A stretch of DNA of 64,000 bases from Treponemataceae bacterium (GTDB lineage Bacteria > Spirochaetota > Spirochaetia > Treponematales > Treponemataceae). The notes under the pieces are model-generated. The model was not told where the DNA came from. It did not search any database and saw only the letters and a program-made list of their open reading frames with translations. How positions within the stretch are numbered: the first letter of the stretch is position 1; each line of letters starts with the position of its first letter. Where the stretch lies: contig JAILBN010000101.1 in the NCBI GenBank assembly GCA_024680915.1, forward strand, positions 1 to 64,000, in the 5' to 3' direction. Made by a program: the position numbers and the translations under genes. Of this stretch, positions 50,965 through 59,365 are shown one piece after another.

Positions 50965-52284
50965 ATGAAATTACGTTTTTTCGAGCATTTTGACTTACTT
51001 TTGTTAATCCCTGTTCTCATTTTGATAACCATAGGCGTTTTTTTTATTTATTCTTCGCGTATCGATTCAAGTGGCGTATTGGTTTCTGATGAGTACATAA
51101 AGCAGATTATATTCGCTTCCACAGGATTACTTCTCATGGTTGCCTTCGCTCTATTTGATTACAGACGATTTGAAAGAATCTCTAAATATTTTTTCTTTGC
51201 TCTTCTTGCTGTCCTTTTGTATACTCTGTTTTTCGGGAAAAGAGTCAACGGGGCAAGATCTTGGATTGGTTTCGGAAACACAGGAGTCCAACCATCAGAA
51301 CTAGGAAAAATACCTTTTTTACTTTTTTTTGGTTACATGCTTGAAAAAACAGAACAGATGAGTTCTCTAAAACGGTTTCTTCTTCTTTGTTTGGTTTTGG
51401 CTTGCCCTGTTTTTCTGATTCTTCTTCAGCCAGACCTAGGAACAGCCAGCGTTTATATACCTATCTTCATTGTAATGTGCTTCGTTGCAGGTATACCAGT
51501 GCGATACCTGCTGCTTTGCGGCATAACAGCAATGCTGATGATTATATTCACTGTACTCCCCAGCGTTGAGGAAATGATTCTGAAAAGAACTCTGCCCATC
51601 CTGGCTGTTCTTCGTGATACGAAATTACGACTTATAGTTATTGGTGCGGTAGGTTCCATTTGTATTTTAAGTTTGTTTGGATACGTGTTTTTCAAGAAAA
51701 GATATTTCTACTGGATAGCTTACATCTCAGGTATTTTTTCCATTGCCTTGATTCTTGCAATACCGGCCGGCAAAGTATTGAAGCAATATCAAATTGAAAG
51801 GCTCATTATTTTTCTTGAGCCTGACATAGATCCTTTGGGAGCAGGATGGAATATCATCCAATCAAAGCGAGCTATAGGCTCTGGAAATCTTTTCGGACAG
51901 GGCTTCCTAAAGGGAACGCTAAGTCACCTCCGTTACCTGCCTCAGCAAAGCACAGATTTTATTTTCAGCATTATCTCTGAAGAATGGGGATTTGTCGGTG
52001 GTTTTATAGTATTCTCTATGTACATAACCATAATATTACGTATTGCTTTCATAATAAAGAACACAACAAGCGTATATGGATATTACGTCGCAGCAGGCAT
52101 TATGTTCATGTTTTTCTATCATTTTATAGTCAACGTCGGAATGGCAATGGGAATAATGCCGATCACAGGAATACCTCTTCTTTTTCTGTCATATGGTGGT
52201 TCACACTTGTGGACATCTATGATAGCCATAGGTATCCTAATGAGTATCAACTACAGGCGTCTCGATTTCAACACAGCATTCTGA
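50965..52284 (+). CDS. mrdB: RodA peptidoglycan glycosyltransferase (SEDS family)
   Basis: A 439-residue SEDS protein with about ten membrane segments. Signatures include GKRVNGARSWIGFGNTGVQP, SELGKIPFLLFFGY, LQPDLGTASVYIPIFIVMCF, AIGSGNLFGQGFLKGTLSHL, the catalytic-loop region EEWGFVGG and GIPLLFLSYGGSHLW. It polymerises lipid II for sidewall synthesis with PBP2. Confidence 0.96.
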   Translation: MKLRFFEHFDLLLLIPVLILITIGVFFIYSSRIDSSGVLVSDEYIKQIIFASTGLLLMVAFALFDYRRFERISKYFFFALLAVLLYTLFFGKRVNGARSWIGFGNTGVQPSELGKIPFLLFFGYMLEKTEQMSSLKRFLLLCLVLACPVFLILLQPDLGTASVYIPIFIVMCFVAGIPVRYLLLCGITAMLMIIFTVLPSVEEMILKRTLPILAVLRDTKLRLIVIGAVGSICILSLFGYVFFKKRYFYWIAYISGIFSIALILAIPAGKVLKQYQIERLIIFLEPDIDPLGAGWNIIQSKRAIGSGNLFGQGFLKGTLSHLRYLPQQSTDFIFSIISEEWGFVGGFIVFSMYITIILRIAFIIKNTTSVYGYYVAAGIMFMFFYHFIVNVGMAMGIMPITGIPLLFLSYGGSHLWTSMIAIGILMSINYRRLDFNTAF

Positions 52285-52313
52285 TTATCAGAGATGACTT
52301 TTCGGAGTAAAAA

Positions 52314-54905
52314 ATGACTCACATTAATCCATTAGAAGTTTTCGGAGACTCTCTGCTTGATGTACAAAATCCTTTAAGATATTTGGGAGGTGAATACGGA
52401 CAGACTGTAAAAAATGATGACATCCCTTTCACCTTTATAATGGCTTTTCCTGATTTATATGAAATCGGAATGAGCAATCAAGCAGTTCATATTCTTTATA
52501 ACGGTTTGAACAAAAGTTCGAGAATCCGTTGCGAGCGTGTTTTTACACCAGATACAGATTTTGAGCAGCTGCTGAAGGAAAAGAATGTCGGCCTTTTTTC
52601 TTTGGAGACAGGAATACCAATAAAAGAAGCTGACTGTATTGGTTTTTCCATAGGTTACGAGCTGGGTCTTACAGGAGTATTCACTATACTGGAATCTGGT
52701 CAGATCCCTGCATTAAAAAAGGAAAGAGATGATTCTCATCCTATACTTATTGCAGGTGGTTGTGGTGTAACGAACCCGGCACCCTTTACGGACTTTTTGG
52801 ATGCTGTTTTCATAGGAGAGGCAGAGGATGAGTTTTACAAGCTTTTTGAAGAATTAGCTCAGAAAAAACAAGAGGGATACTCAAAGAAAGAGCTCTTGAG
52901 ACTACTTTCTGAAAACAAGCATGTTTGGGTGCCCGGGAAAAAAGCTGAAAAAGCTTTTGATAAGCAGTTCGGACAGTATCTACCTGAAAAAAACTTTTAT
53001 CCAGTCCCAACAATAAAACCTGTTCAAAATCATGGCGTAATAGAGATTATGAGGGGCTGTCCAAACGGCTGCCGTTTCTGTCATGCAGGAATATACTACA
53101 GGCCCCAAAGAGTGAAAAACCCTAAGTTTATACTACAAGAGGCTGAAGCTCTTGTAAAAGAGGGCGGATTCAGGGAAATAAGCCTAACATCCCTTTCCTC
53201 AGGGGATTTTCCGTATATTGACAGGCTTTTAGATATTCTTACAAAAAAGTTTTCCAGCGCAAATGTTTCTTTCCAGCTTCCTTCCCTGAAAGTGAACAGT
53301 TTTACATTGCCTCTTTTGGAAAAAATCTCTGAAGTACGTAAAAGTGGTCTTACCTTTGCGGTAGAGACTCCATCGGAAGCATGGCAATTATCCGTAAATA
53401 AAGAAGTCTATACGACAAAGCTTGTGGAAATAATAGAGGAAGCAAAAAAAAGAGGATGGAACAAAGCCAAGTTCTATTTCATGATAGGACTTCCTCCTGC
53501 AAACGATGAAAGACACAAAAGCAAGCAGAATAATCCAAAAACCGAGGAGCAGGAAATCGTTGATTTTCTGCTTGAGATACAAGAAAGAACACACATCCAA
53601 TGCTCTGTGAATGTCGGTACCTTTATTCCCAAGCCTCATACCCCCTACGAAAGGGTGAGACAACTGACAATGGAAGAATCCAGACAGAAAATGGATTTTA
53701 TCCACAAATCACTTCCAAGAGGAAGGTTCAAGGTAAGTACTCACGATGAATTTGTCTCTTTCGTTGAAGGAATCATTTCCAGAGGGGACAAGCGTTCAGG
53801 TCATCTTTTCTATTCTGCTTTTAAAAAAGGCTGCAGGCTTGATGCTTGGGAAGACCATATGAGAAAGGATTTATGGGAAGAAGCCATAAAAGAATCGGAT
53901 TGGAACGTGGAGCAGGAAGTTACGAGAGAACGTGGGGATGAGGAGATTTTACCCTGGAATGATATAAGCCTGGGAGCGGGGCCGGTTTTCTTTAAAAGAG
54001 AATTCCAAAAATCAGTTAATCAAGAAATGACATCTCCCTGTTCTGAACACTGCAAAGCTCCATGCGGTGTATGTAATGTACAGAAAAATATACATGTTAA
54101 CACTGGTAAAACAGAAGAAGAATTCGACACCCTGCCAGAAGAGCTGAAGAACAGCTGCATAACGACTATTCCCATACGAGAAAACAATATACCTCTTCTG
54201 TACAGAGTTATATTCTCTTTCAGAAAGAGTAATGAAGCCCAATTTGTTCCACATCTGGCCATGCAGGAAATGCTTCACAAAACCTTCCTAAGGGCAGAGC
54301 TTCCTGTTATTTTCACAGACGGTTTCAATCCTGTTCCCAGGATGGAACTGGCGACCTGCCTTTCATTAGGCATAGAAAGTCTGGATGAAATAGGCTCCTG
54401 CCTTTTGCGCACAGAGGTTAGTCAATACGATTTCCAAGAAAGAATGAATAAATTTCTACCAAAGAATTTTGAGATAAATAAATGCATCATATATCCTGTG
54501 ACCAGAAAGAAAAAAAGAGTCTCTCTCGCGACACAGCTGTATGGTTCCCGATACATCTATAACTTTACAGATAAGTACAAAAAGAAAGCAGATGATTTTT
54601 TCAAAAGCGACAATTTCAAAGGCTTGAAAGATAAATATGGCATTCAAGAGAGCCGACAAGATGAGGGAATCTACTCAGTAGAGGCGAGCTTTCAAGGTGA
54701 CAGACCCCTAAGGGATGCAATCGCTGACTTTTTTGGAAATAAAATACATAAGGTCATCCATATCAAAAAGATTAAAACACTAGCAAAGAATGAGCACGGA
54801 GAAGCCCTTGATTATTTTGACAGGTTCTCTTATCTTGCCTCTCTTCACAATGTCTATTTGGCTAAGGCTTATAAGGAACTTGAGATTTTTGACGCAGAAA
54901 GCTGA
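52314..54905 (+). CDS. B12-binding-like radical SAM protein (TIGR03960) fused to DUF2344
   Basis: An 863-residue fusion. Residues about 40-200 form a cobalamin-binding-like Rossmann domain (IGFSIGYELG, LIAGGCGVTNPAPFTDFLDA). The radical SAM core has MRGCPNGCRFCHAGIYYRPQ (C-x3-C-x2-C). After residue 570 there is a Cys/His cluster (CSEHCKAPCGVCN). The C-terminal 230 residues are the DUF2344/TIGR03936 domain (FSFRKSNEAQFVPHLAMQEM, TDGFNPVPRMELA). In many bacteria these parts are adjacent to RNase G. Substrate is unknown. GGAG about 6 nt before the ATG. Confidence 0.9.
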   Translation: MTHINPLEVFGDSLLDVQNPLRYLGGEYGQTVKNDDIPFTFIMAFPDLYEIGMSNQAVHILYNGLNKSSRIRCERVFTPDTDFEQLLKEKNVGLFSLETGIPIKEADCIGFSIGYELGLTGVFTILESGQIPALKKERDDSHPILIAGGCGVTNPAPFTDFLDAVFIGEAEDEFYKLFEELAQKKQEGYSKKELLRLLSENKHVWVPGKKAEKAFDKQFGQYLPEKNFYPVPTIKPVQNHGVIEIMRGCPNGCRFCHAGIYYRPQRVKNPKFILQEAEALVKEGGFREISLTSLSSGDFPYIDRLLDILTKKFSSANVSFQLPSLKVNSFTLPLLEKISEVRKSGLTFAVETPSEAWQLSVNKEVYTTKLVEIIEEAKKRGWNKAKFYFMIGLPPANDERHKSKQNNPKTEEQEIVDFLLEIQERTHIQCSVNVGTFIPKPHTPYERVRQLTMEESRQKMDFIHKSLPRGRFKVSTHDEFVSFVEGIISRGDKRSGHLFYSAFKKGCRLDAWEDHMRKDLWEEAIKESDWNVEQEVTRERGDEEILPWNDISLGAGPVFFKREFQKSVNQEMTSPCSEHCKAPCGVCNVQKNIHVNTGKTEEEFDTLPEELKNSCITTIPIRENNIPLLYRVIFSFRKSNEAQFVPHLAMQEMLHKTFLRAELPVIFTDGFNPVPRMELATCLSLGIESLDEIGSCLLRTEVSQYDFQERMNKFLPKNFEINKCIIYPVTRKKKRVSLATQLYGSRYIYNFTDKYKKKADDFFKSDNFKGLKDKYGIQESRQDEGIYSVEASFQGDRPLRDAIADFFGNKIHKVIHIKKIKTLAKNEHGEALDYFDRFSYLASLHNVYLAKAYKELEIFDAES

Positions 54906-54911
54906 TCCATA

Positions 54912-54940
54912 TTGACAAAAAAAAACAGTAGTGATTTAAT
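54912..54940 (+). promoter_or_regulatory. promoter of the aro operon
   Basis: TTGACA (54912-54917), exactly 17 nt, TTTAAT (54935-54940). Transcription would begin near 54947, giving a leader of about 200 nt before the DAHP synthase gene that contains the leader peptide and terminator described below. Confidence 0.8.
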
Positions 54941-54968
54941 AAGCACAGTTTTTAGGACATTAAAACGA

Positions 54969-55040
54969 ATGACATTTAACTTTTATTACGACACATTTTA
55001 CTTTTACTCATTTTATTATTACTCAGACAGTGGGTTTTAA
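54969..55040 (+). CDS. Phe/Tyr-rich attenuator leader peptide of the aro operon
   Basis: A 24-codon ORF (23 residues plus TAA) starting with ATG at 54969, with AGGA about 11 nt upstream. Six residues are Phe and seven are Tyr, so 13 of 23 are the end products of the downstream pathway; runs such as FYFYSFYYY occupy the middle. No Trp codon is present. The composition, the position between a strong promoter and an intrinsic terminator, and the downstream genes match classical ribosome-stalling attenuators such as those of enterobacterial pheA, pheST and trp. I infer that shortage of charged tRNA-Phe or tRNA-Tyr stalls the ribosome here. Confidence 0.88.
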   Translation: MTFNFYYDTFYFYSFYYYSDSGF

Positions 55041-55105
55041 AGTGATTGGTGTGTATTAAAGTTACTTGTTAGTAAACTATAAGAAAAGAAACCGCACGGT
55101 CACTT
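55040..55105 (+). promoter_or_regulatory. candidate antiterminator pairing of the aro attenuator
   Basis: AAGTGATTG (55040-55048, beginning at the last base of the leader stop codon) can pair over 9 bp, two of them G-U, with CGGTCACTT (55097-55105), which is part of the terminator stem and loop. A ribosome at the leader stop would cover the first strand and let the terminator form. A ribosome stalled earlier on Phe/Tyr codons would leave it free. Confidence 0.6.
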
Positions 55106-55124
55106 CCGGGCGGTTTTTTTTTTG
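55090..55124 (+). terminator. attenuator terminator before the DAHP synthase gene
   Basis: AACCGC (55090-55095) pairs with GCGGTT (55110-55115), and CGG/CCG extends the stem inside. Nine or ten Ts follow (from 55114). It lies only about 25 nt before the DAHP synthase ATG and far from the previous gene, so it regulates the operon rather than ending the upstream one. Confidence 0.93.
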
Positions 55125-55148
55125 CAAAAGGTTAAAAGAGGTGTTTTT

Positions 55149-56147
55149 ATGATAGCAGTCATTAAATCCGGAGTCAGTCAGGAGCAGATCAACAATCTTA
55201 TAGAGTGGTTTAAAACTCAAGGTCTGAAAGTTCATATATCAGAAGGTGAGTTCAAGACAGTACTTGGACTTGTAGGTGACACGACAAAGGTCGACATAGA
55301 TCTGCTCAAAGGACTTGATATTATCGAATCCGTGACACGTATTACGGAACCCTTCAAAAAGGCAAATCGTAAATTCCATCCTGATGACACAATTGTGGAT
55401 GTAAACGGAGTAAAAATCGGAGGTGGAAATTTCGCTCTGATTGCTGGTCCTTGCTCTGTGGAAAGCAAGGACCAGATTATCGAAATAGCAAAGGCTGTAA
55501 AAGCTTCCGGTGCTAAACTTCTGCGGGGGGGAGCCTTCAAACCCAGGACTTCACCCTATGACTTCCAGGGACTAAAGGCAGAAGGCCTTGAGCTTCTTCT
55601 TGAAGCCAAAAAGGCCACAGGGATGCCCATCGTAACAGAAATTATGAGTCCAGATCACATACCACTCTTTGAGAACGTGGACTTGATACAGGTAGGTGCC
55701 CGCAACATGCAGAACTTCGAGCTATTGAAGGCACTTGGAAAACTGGACAAACCGATTCTCCTGAAAAGAGGTCTTGCAAATACCATGAAAGAGTTTCTCA
55801 TGAGTGCTGAATATATTATGGCAGGCGGAAACGAAAAGGTTATCCTTTGCGAAAGAGGTATTAGGACCTACGAGACATACACCCGCAATACTCTTGACCT
55901 TTCTGCAGTACCCATGCTCCATGAGCTTACCCATCTTCCCGTAATAGTAGATCCCTCCCATGCGACAGGAATCGCAAGGATGGTAAAACCTATGGCTATG
56001 GCGGCAGCGGCCTGTGGCTCCGACGGAATCATGATAGAAGTACACAACAATCCTCCCATGGCTCTTTGTGATGGTGCCCAGTCTCTTACTCCTGAACAGT
56101 TCGACGATGTTGCAGAACGAGTTAAGAAAATCCGGGAGGTGATTTAA
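55149..56147 (+). CDS. aroF: DAHP synthase (type I-beta, with N-terminal regulatory ferredoxin-like domain)
   Basis: A 332-residue 3-deoxy-7-phosphoheptulonate synthase, the first step of the shikimate pathway. Residues 1 to about 70 form the ferredoxin-like domain that in Thermotoga-type enzymes mediates Tyr/Phe feedback. The barrel shows FALIAGPCSVESKDQIIEIA, LRGGAFKPRTSPYDFQGL, QVGARNMQNFELLKALG, LLKRGLANTMKEFL and VIVDPSHATG. The start at 55149 (with AGAGG 7 nt before it) is preferred over an in-frame start at 55122, which would lie in the terminator T-run. Confidence 0.96.
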   Translation: MIAVIKSGVSQEQINNLIEWFKTQGLKVHISEGEFKTVLGLVGDTTKVDIDLLKGLDIIESVTRITEPFKKANRKFHPDDTIVDVNGVKIGGGNFALIAGPCSVESKDQIIEIAKAVKASGAKLLRGGAFKPRTSPYDFQGLKAEGLELLLEAKKATGMPIVTEIMSPDHIPLFENVDLIQVGARNMQNFELLKALGKLDKPILLKRGLANTMKEFLMSAEYIMAGGNEKVILCERGIRTYETYTRNTLDLSAVPMLHELTHLPVIVDPSHATGIARMVKPMAMAAAACGSDGIMIEVHNNPPMALCDGAQSLTPEQFDDVAERVKKIREVI

Positions 56148-56993
56148 TTGACCATCGGTATAGTCGGGCTCGGTCTAATAGGAGCCTCTTTCGCAAAAGC
56201 ATACAAAGAAGCAGGCTGGAAAGTCCTGGTTCATGACAGGGATAGCTCTGCTGTCCTCATGGGGAAAATAGCAGGCTTCGTGGATGACGAGCTTGTCGAG
56301 AGTGGAAAAGAAGGATGCAGTCTTAAGGACTGTGATCTGGTCCTTATTTGTGTATACCCACAAGGAACTATAGATTACGTTAAGAAGAATGCTCTTCATT
56401 TCCGCAAGGGAGGTCTGGTCATGGATTCAGGCGGAATAAAAAGGGCGGTATGCGACGAATGCTTCAAGATTGCTGACAAAAACGGCTTCCTTTTTATTGG
56501 TGCCCACCCAATGGCCGGCAATAAGTACTCAGGATTGAAACATTCCAGGGCAACCCTTTTCAAAGGAGCCCCTCTGGTCATTGTCCCCCCGAAATTCGAC
56601 GATATGAAGATTCTTGACAGAGTAAAGGAGATAATGGCTCCTGCTCAGTTCGGCAGCTTCTGTCTTTCCCATGCAGACAAACATGACCAGCAGATTGCAT
56701 TCACATCTCAGTTGGCCCATGTGGTCTCAAACGCCTACGTAAAAAGCCCTACAGCAACGGAACACCACGGCTTCTCTGCAGGCAGCTACAAGGATCTTAC
56801 GCGGGTCGCATGCCTTAATGCCAACATGTGGTCTGAATTATTCCTTGAGAACAAGGATAATCTTATAAAAGAAATAGATAATCTTATCTCTGAGCTTTCA
56901 AAATACAAAGAAGCTATGATAAAAGACGACAGAAATTGTCTTGAGCAGCTTTTGGAAGATGGAAGTAAGAGAAAGACAGAGCTTGACGGATAG
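56148..56993 (+). CDS. tyrA: prephenate dehydrogenase
   Basis: A 281-residue enzyme that oxidatively decarboxylates prephenate towards tyrosine. Rossmann motif IGIVGLGLIGASFAKAYKEA at the N-terminus, CVYPQGTIDYVKKN, the substrate-binding GAHPMAGNKYSGLKHS and a C-terminal helical dimer domain. It starts at TTG 56148, directly after the aroF stop, with a strong GGGAGGTG Shine-Dalgarno inside the end of aroF. Arogenate versus prephenate specificity cannot be decided. Confidence 0.92.
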   Translation: MTIGIVGLGLIGASFAKAYKEAGWKVLVHDRDSSAVLMGKIAGFVDDELVESGKEGCSLKDCDLVLICVYPQGTIDYVKKNALHFRKGGLVMDSGGIKRAVCDECFKIADKNGFLFIGAHPMAGNKYSGLKHSRATLFKGAPLVIVPPKFDDMKILDRVKEIMAPAQFGSFCLSHADKHDQQIAFTSQLAHVVSNAYVKSPTATEHHGFSAGSYKDLTRVACLNANMWSELFLENKDNLIKEIDNLISELSKYKEAMIKDDRNCLEQLLEDGSKRKTELDG

Positions 56994-57010
56994 AAGGGAG
57001 TAAAATAATC

Positions 57011-58036
57011 ATGGAAACAATCTGCGTAAAAGTCACAAATGAGTATAAGGTTCTTGTGGGTGGAGGGCTGCTGAAAAAGTCAGGAAGCCTGATAAAAGAA
57101 ACAGACAATAAAATACAGAAAGTCCTTGTAGTTACAGATACAAATGTACACAAGCTTTATATGTCAGAACTTAAGGCATCATTGGAAGCCTCCGGCTTTG
57201 AATTTTTTGAATTTGTTTTTGAAAGCGGTGAACAGAGTAAAAACCTGGAAACTGTATCTAAAATACTTTCAGAACTGGCTGACAAGACTTTTACGCGGAC
57301 AGACGCAGTCATAGCCCTGGGAGGAGGGGTGGCCACTGACATAGCAGGCTTCGCCGCATCAATTTTTCTCCGGGGGATCAAGGTTTATCAGATACCCACA
57401 TCCCTCCTTGCCCAAGTGGATGCCTCTGTGGGCGGGAAAACAGGTGTAGACCTCCCGCAGGGCAAGAACCTGGTGGGTTCTTTTTATCAGCCATCCCTTG
57501 TAATAATAGATACAGACCTTTTAGCCTCACTTGATGACATTCTATTCACCGAAGGCATGGCTGAGGTCATAAAATATGCCTTCATAAGTGATGAAAAACT
57601 GTACTATGCTTTGCAAAAAAAGGTCACGAAAAAATCTCCTGAGCTTGTCCAAATCGTATCTGAATGCATCAGAATAAAGGCTGACATAGTCTCTAAAGAT
57701 GAGAAGGACAATGGTCCCAGGCAGATACTGAACTTTGGTCATACCATAGGCCATGTCATAGAAAAGCTCAGCAATTATAGGGTCTCCCATGGCTTCGCTG
57801 TGGCCAAAGGTATGGAAAGAATCTCCAGGAACAGCAGAATTCACGAGGAAATAGTCAAGCTCCTGAAAATCTATAATCTTCCCACAGACGATCCAATTTC
57901 AGCCCAGGAGATTATAAAAGGAGTTATGAACGACAAGAAAAAGCGGGGAGGAACCATTACCATAGCATTCGTAGATCAGATAGGTCATTGTGATCTCAGG
58001 ACCATGAGCTTAGAAGAATTCGGAACTTACCTATGA
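57011..58036 (+). CDS. aroB: 3-dehydroquinate synthase
   Basis: A 341-residue enzyme closing the DAHP ring. Motifs are VVTDTNVHKLY, ESGEQSKNLETVSKILSEL, ALGGGVATDIAGFAASIFLR, IPTSLLAQVDASVGGKTGVD, GLAEVIKYA-like GMAEVIKYAF, and the zinc His ligands in LNFGHTIGHVIE. GAAGGGAG precedes the ATG. It overlaps aroA by 4 nt. Confidence 0.96.
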   Translation: METICVKVTNEYKVLVGGGLLKKSGSLIKETDNKIQKVLVVTDTNVHKLYMSELKASLEASGFEFFEFVFESGEQSKNLETVSKILSELADKTFTRTDAVIALGGGVATDIAGFAASIFLRGIKVYQIPTSLLAQVDASVGGKTGVDLPQGKNLVGSFYQPSLVIIDTDLLASLDDILFTEGMAEVIKYAFISDEKLYYALQKKVTKKSPELVQIVSECIRIKADIVSKDEKDNGPRQILNFGHTIGHVIEKLSNYRVSHGFAVAKGMERISRNSRIHEEIVKLLKIYNLPTDDPISAQEIIKGVMNDKKKRGGTITIAFVDQIGHCDLRTMSLEEFGTYL

Positions 58037-59349
58037 ATTACGCCATAAACATATCCTCCTTAAATTTGGAATGCGATGTTGTTCCGTCAAAATCTGTAGT
58101 TCACAGGCAGCTTATAATAGCCTTCCTTTCTGATACTCTTAAGGACAAGTCTGATACAAACATGATCTCACAGATAATAGAAGCAGCCTCTAGCGACAAT
58201 GATGACATAAGGGCGACAAAAGCATGTCTGAAGGCTTTGTATGAGGCAGACAAAGAGCCGGAAAATAAGGATATATTAATGCCTTGCAAGGAAAGCGGCT
58301 CCACCTTAAGATTCATGCTGAGCGTCGGTACAGCATATCTCAACTATATGGGACTTTCCCAAAGCAAGCGCCTTGTATTCTTACCAGAAGGGCGATTAAT
58401 AGACCGTCCCCAGGACCAGCTTATTGACTGCCTGGCTGGGCGGGGAATAAAGGTGGAGATAAATAAAGAAGAAGGGAAAATAACAGCATACGGAACACTG
58501 ACAAAAGGCACTTTTGAGATTCAGGGAAATATTTCATCCCAATACATATCCGGGCTTATAATGGCTCTTATCTTGCTGCCAGACTATTCCGTACATCTGC
58601 AGGGACCTTTGGAATCAAAAGGATATTTTGAACTTACGATAAATACCCTAGAGAAAAAACACTTCAAGGTCCTAGAAAAGGATAAGGTATTCTCCTTAAA
58701 GCCAGAAAGGCTTGAGAAAGCAGATCATCAAACAGTCCAAGCCGAAGGAGACTGGTCCAGTGCTGCTTTCTTACTTTGCCTTGGGGCTTTAGCAGAAAAA
58801 TCAAGGGTAAAGCTTGGTAACTTGGACAAAAATTCAAGCCAAAAAGACAAGGTAGTGATAGATATTCTTGATGAGTTGGGCATACATACAAGGTGGGAGG
58901 ATGCTTGTGCGGTTCTTGAGGAAGACTGCTTCAGGGACCACAAGCAGGAAAGCAGAAAAACACTCCAGCTGGATGCCTCCGATTATCCAGATATAGTACC
59001 TTATATAGCTGTTGTGGCCGCAGCCTACGCAAAAGAAACACGTATAAGTAATATCGACCGCTTACGATACAAAGAATGCGACAGAGTCAAGGCTACAATC
59101 GACGCATTGGCAGCTGCAGGGGTAGACGCAGTAGAGCAGAATAGTGTACTCATAATAAAAGGCAAAAATCAATCAGAAATACGATGCGACACAATATCCA
59201 TACAGACCTTTTCTGACCACAGAATTGCCATGATGGCATGTCTTATTGCCGCATGGACAAAAAAAACTGTATTCATAGATAATAAAGACTGTGTGAACAA
59301 ATCATTTCCCAGACTTTTTGAACTGCTGGATGAATCAAAGAAAGCCTGA
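58033..59349 (+). CDS. aroA: EPSP synthase (3-phosphoshikimate 1-carboxyvinyltransferase)
   Basis: A 438-residue EPSP synthase. The N-terminal VPSKSVVHRQLIIAFLSD contains the catalytic Lys. ESGSTLRFMLSVG replaces the common G-N-S-G-T-T-x-R loop, and LPEGRLIDRPQDQLIDCL, SQYISGLIMALILL, SDYPDIVPYIAVVAAAYAKE, RLRYKECDRVKATIDALAA and FSDHRIAMMACLIA follow. It is translationally coupled to aroB by ATGA. Confidence 0.95.
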   Translation: MNYAINISSLNLECDVVPSKSVVHRQLIIAFLSDTLKDKSDTNMISQIIEAASSDNDDIRATKACLKALYEADKEPENKDILMPCKESGSTLRFMLSVGTAYLNYMGLSQSKRLVFLPEGRLIDRPQDQLIDCLAGRGIKVEINKEEGKITAYGTLTKGTFEIQGNISSQYISGLIMALILLPDYSVHLQGPLESKGYFELTINTLEKKHFKVLEKDKVFSLKPERLEKADHQTVQAEGDWSSAAFLLCLGALAEKSRVKLGNLDKNSSQKDKVVIDILDELGIHTRWEDACAVLEEDCFRDHKQESRKTLQLDASDYPDIVPYIAVVAAAYAKETRISNIDRLRYKECDRVKATIDALAAAGVDAVEQNSVLIIKGKNQSEIRCDTISIQTFSDHRIAMMACLIAAWTKKTVFIDNKDCVNKSFPRLFELLDESKKA

Positions 59350-59365
59350 GAACAAGGGGAAGAAA

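Noticed and set aside
54906-55148. T-box or other riboswitch in the aro leader
   Set aside because: No T-box consensus (AGGGTGG-type) or specifier-loop arrangement is seen, and the Phe/Tyr-rich leader ORF explains the terminator better.
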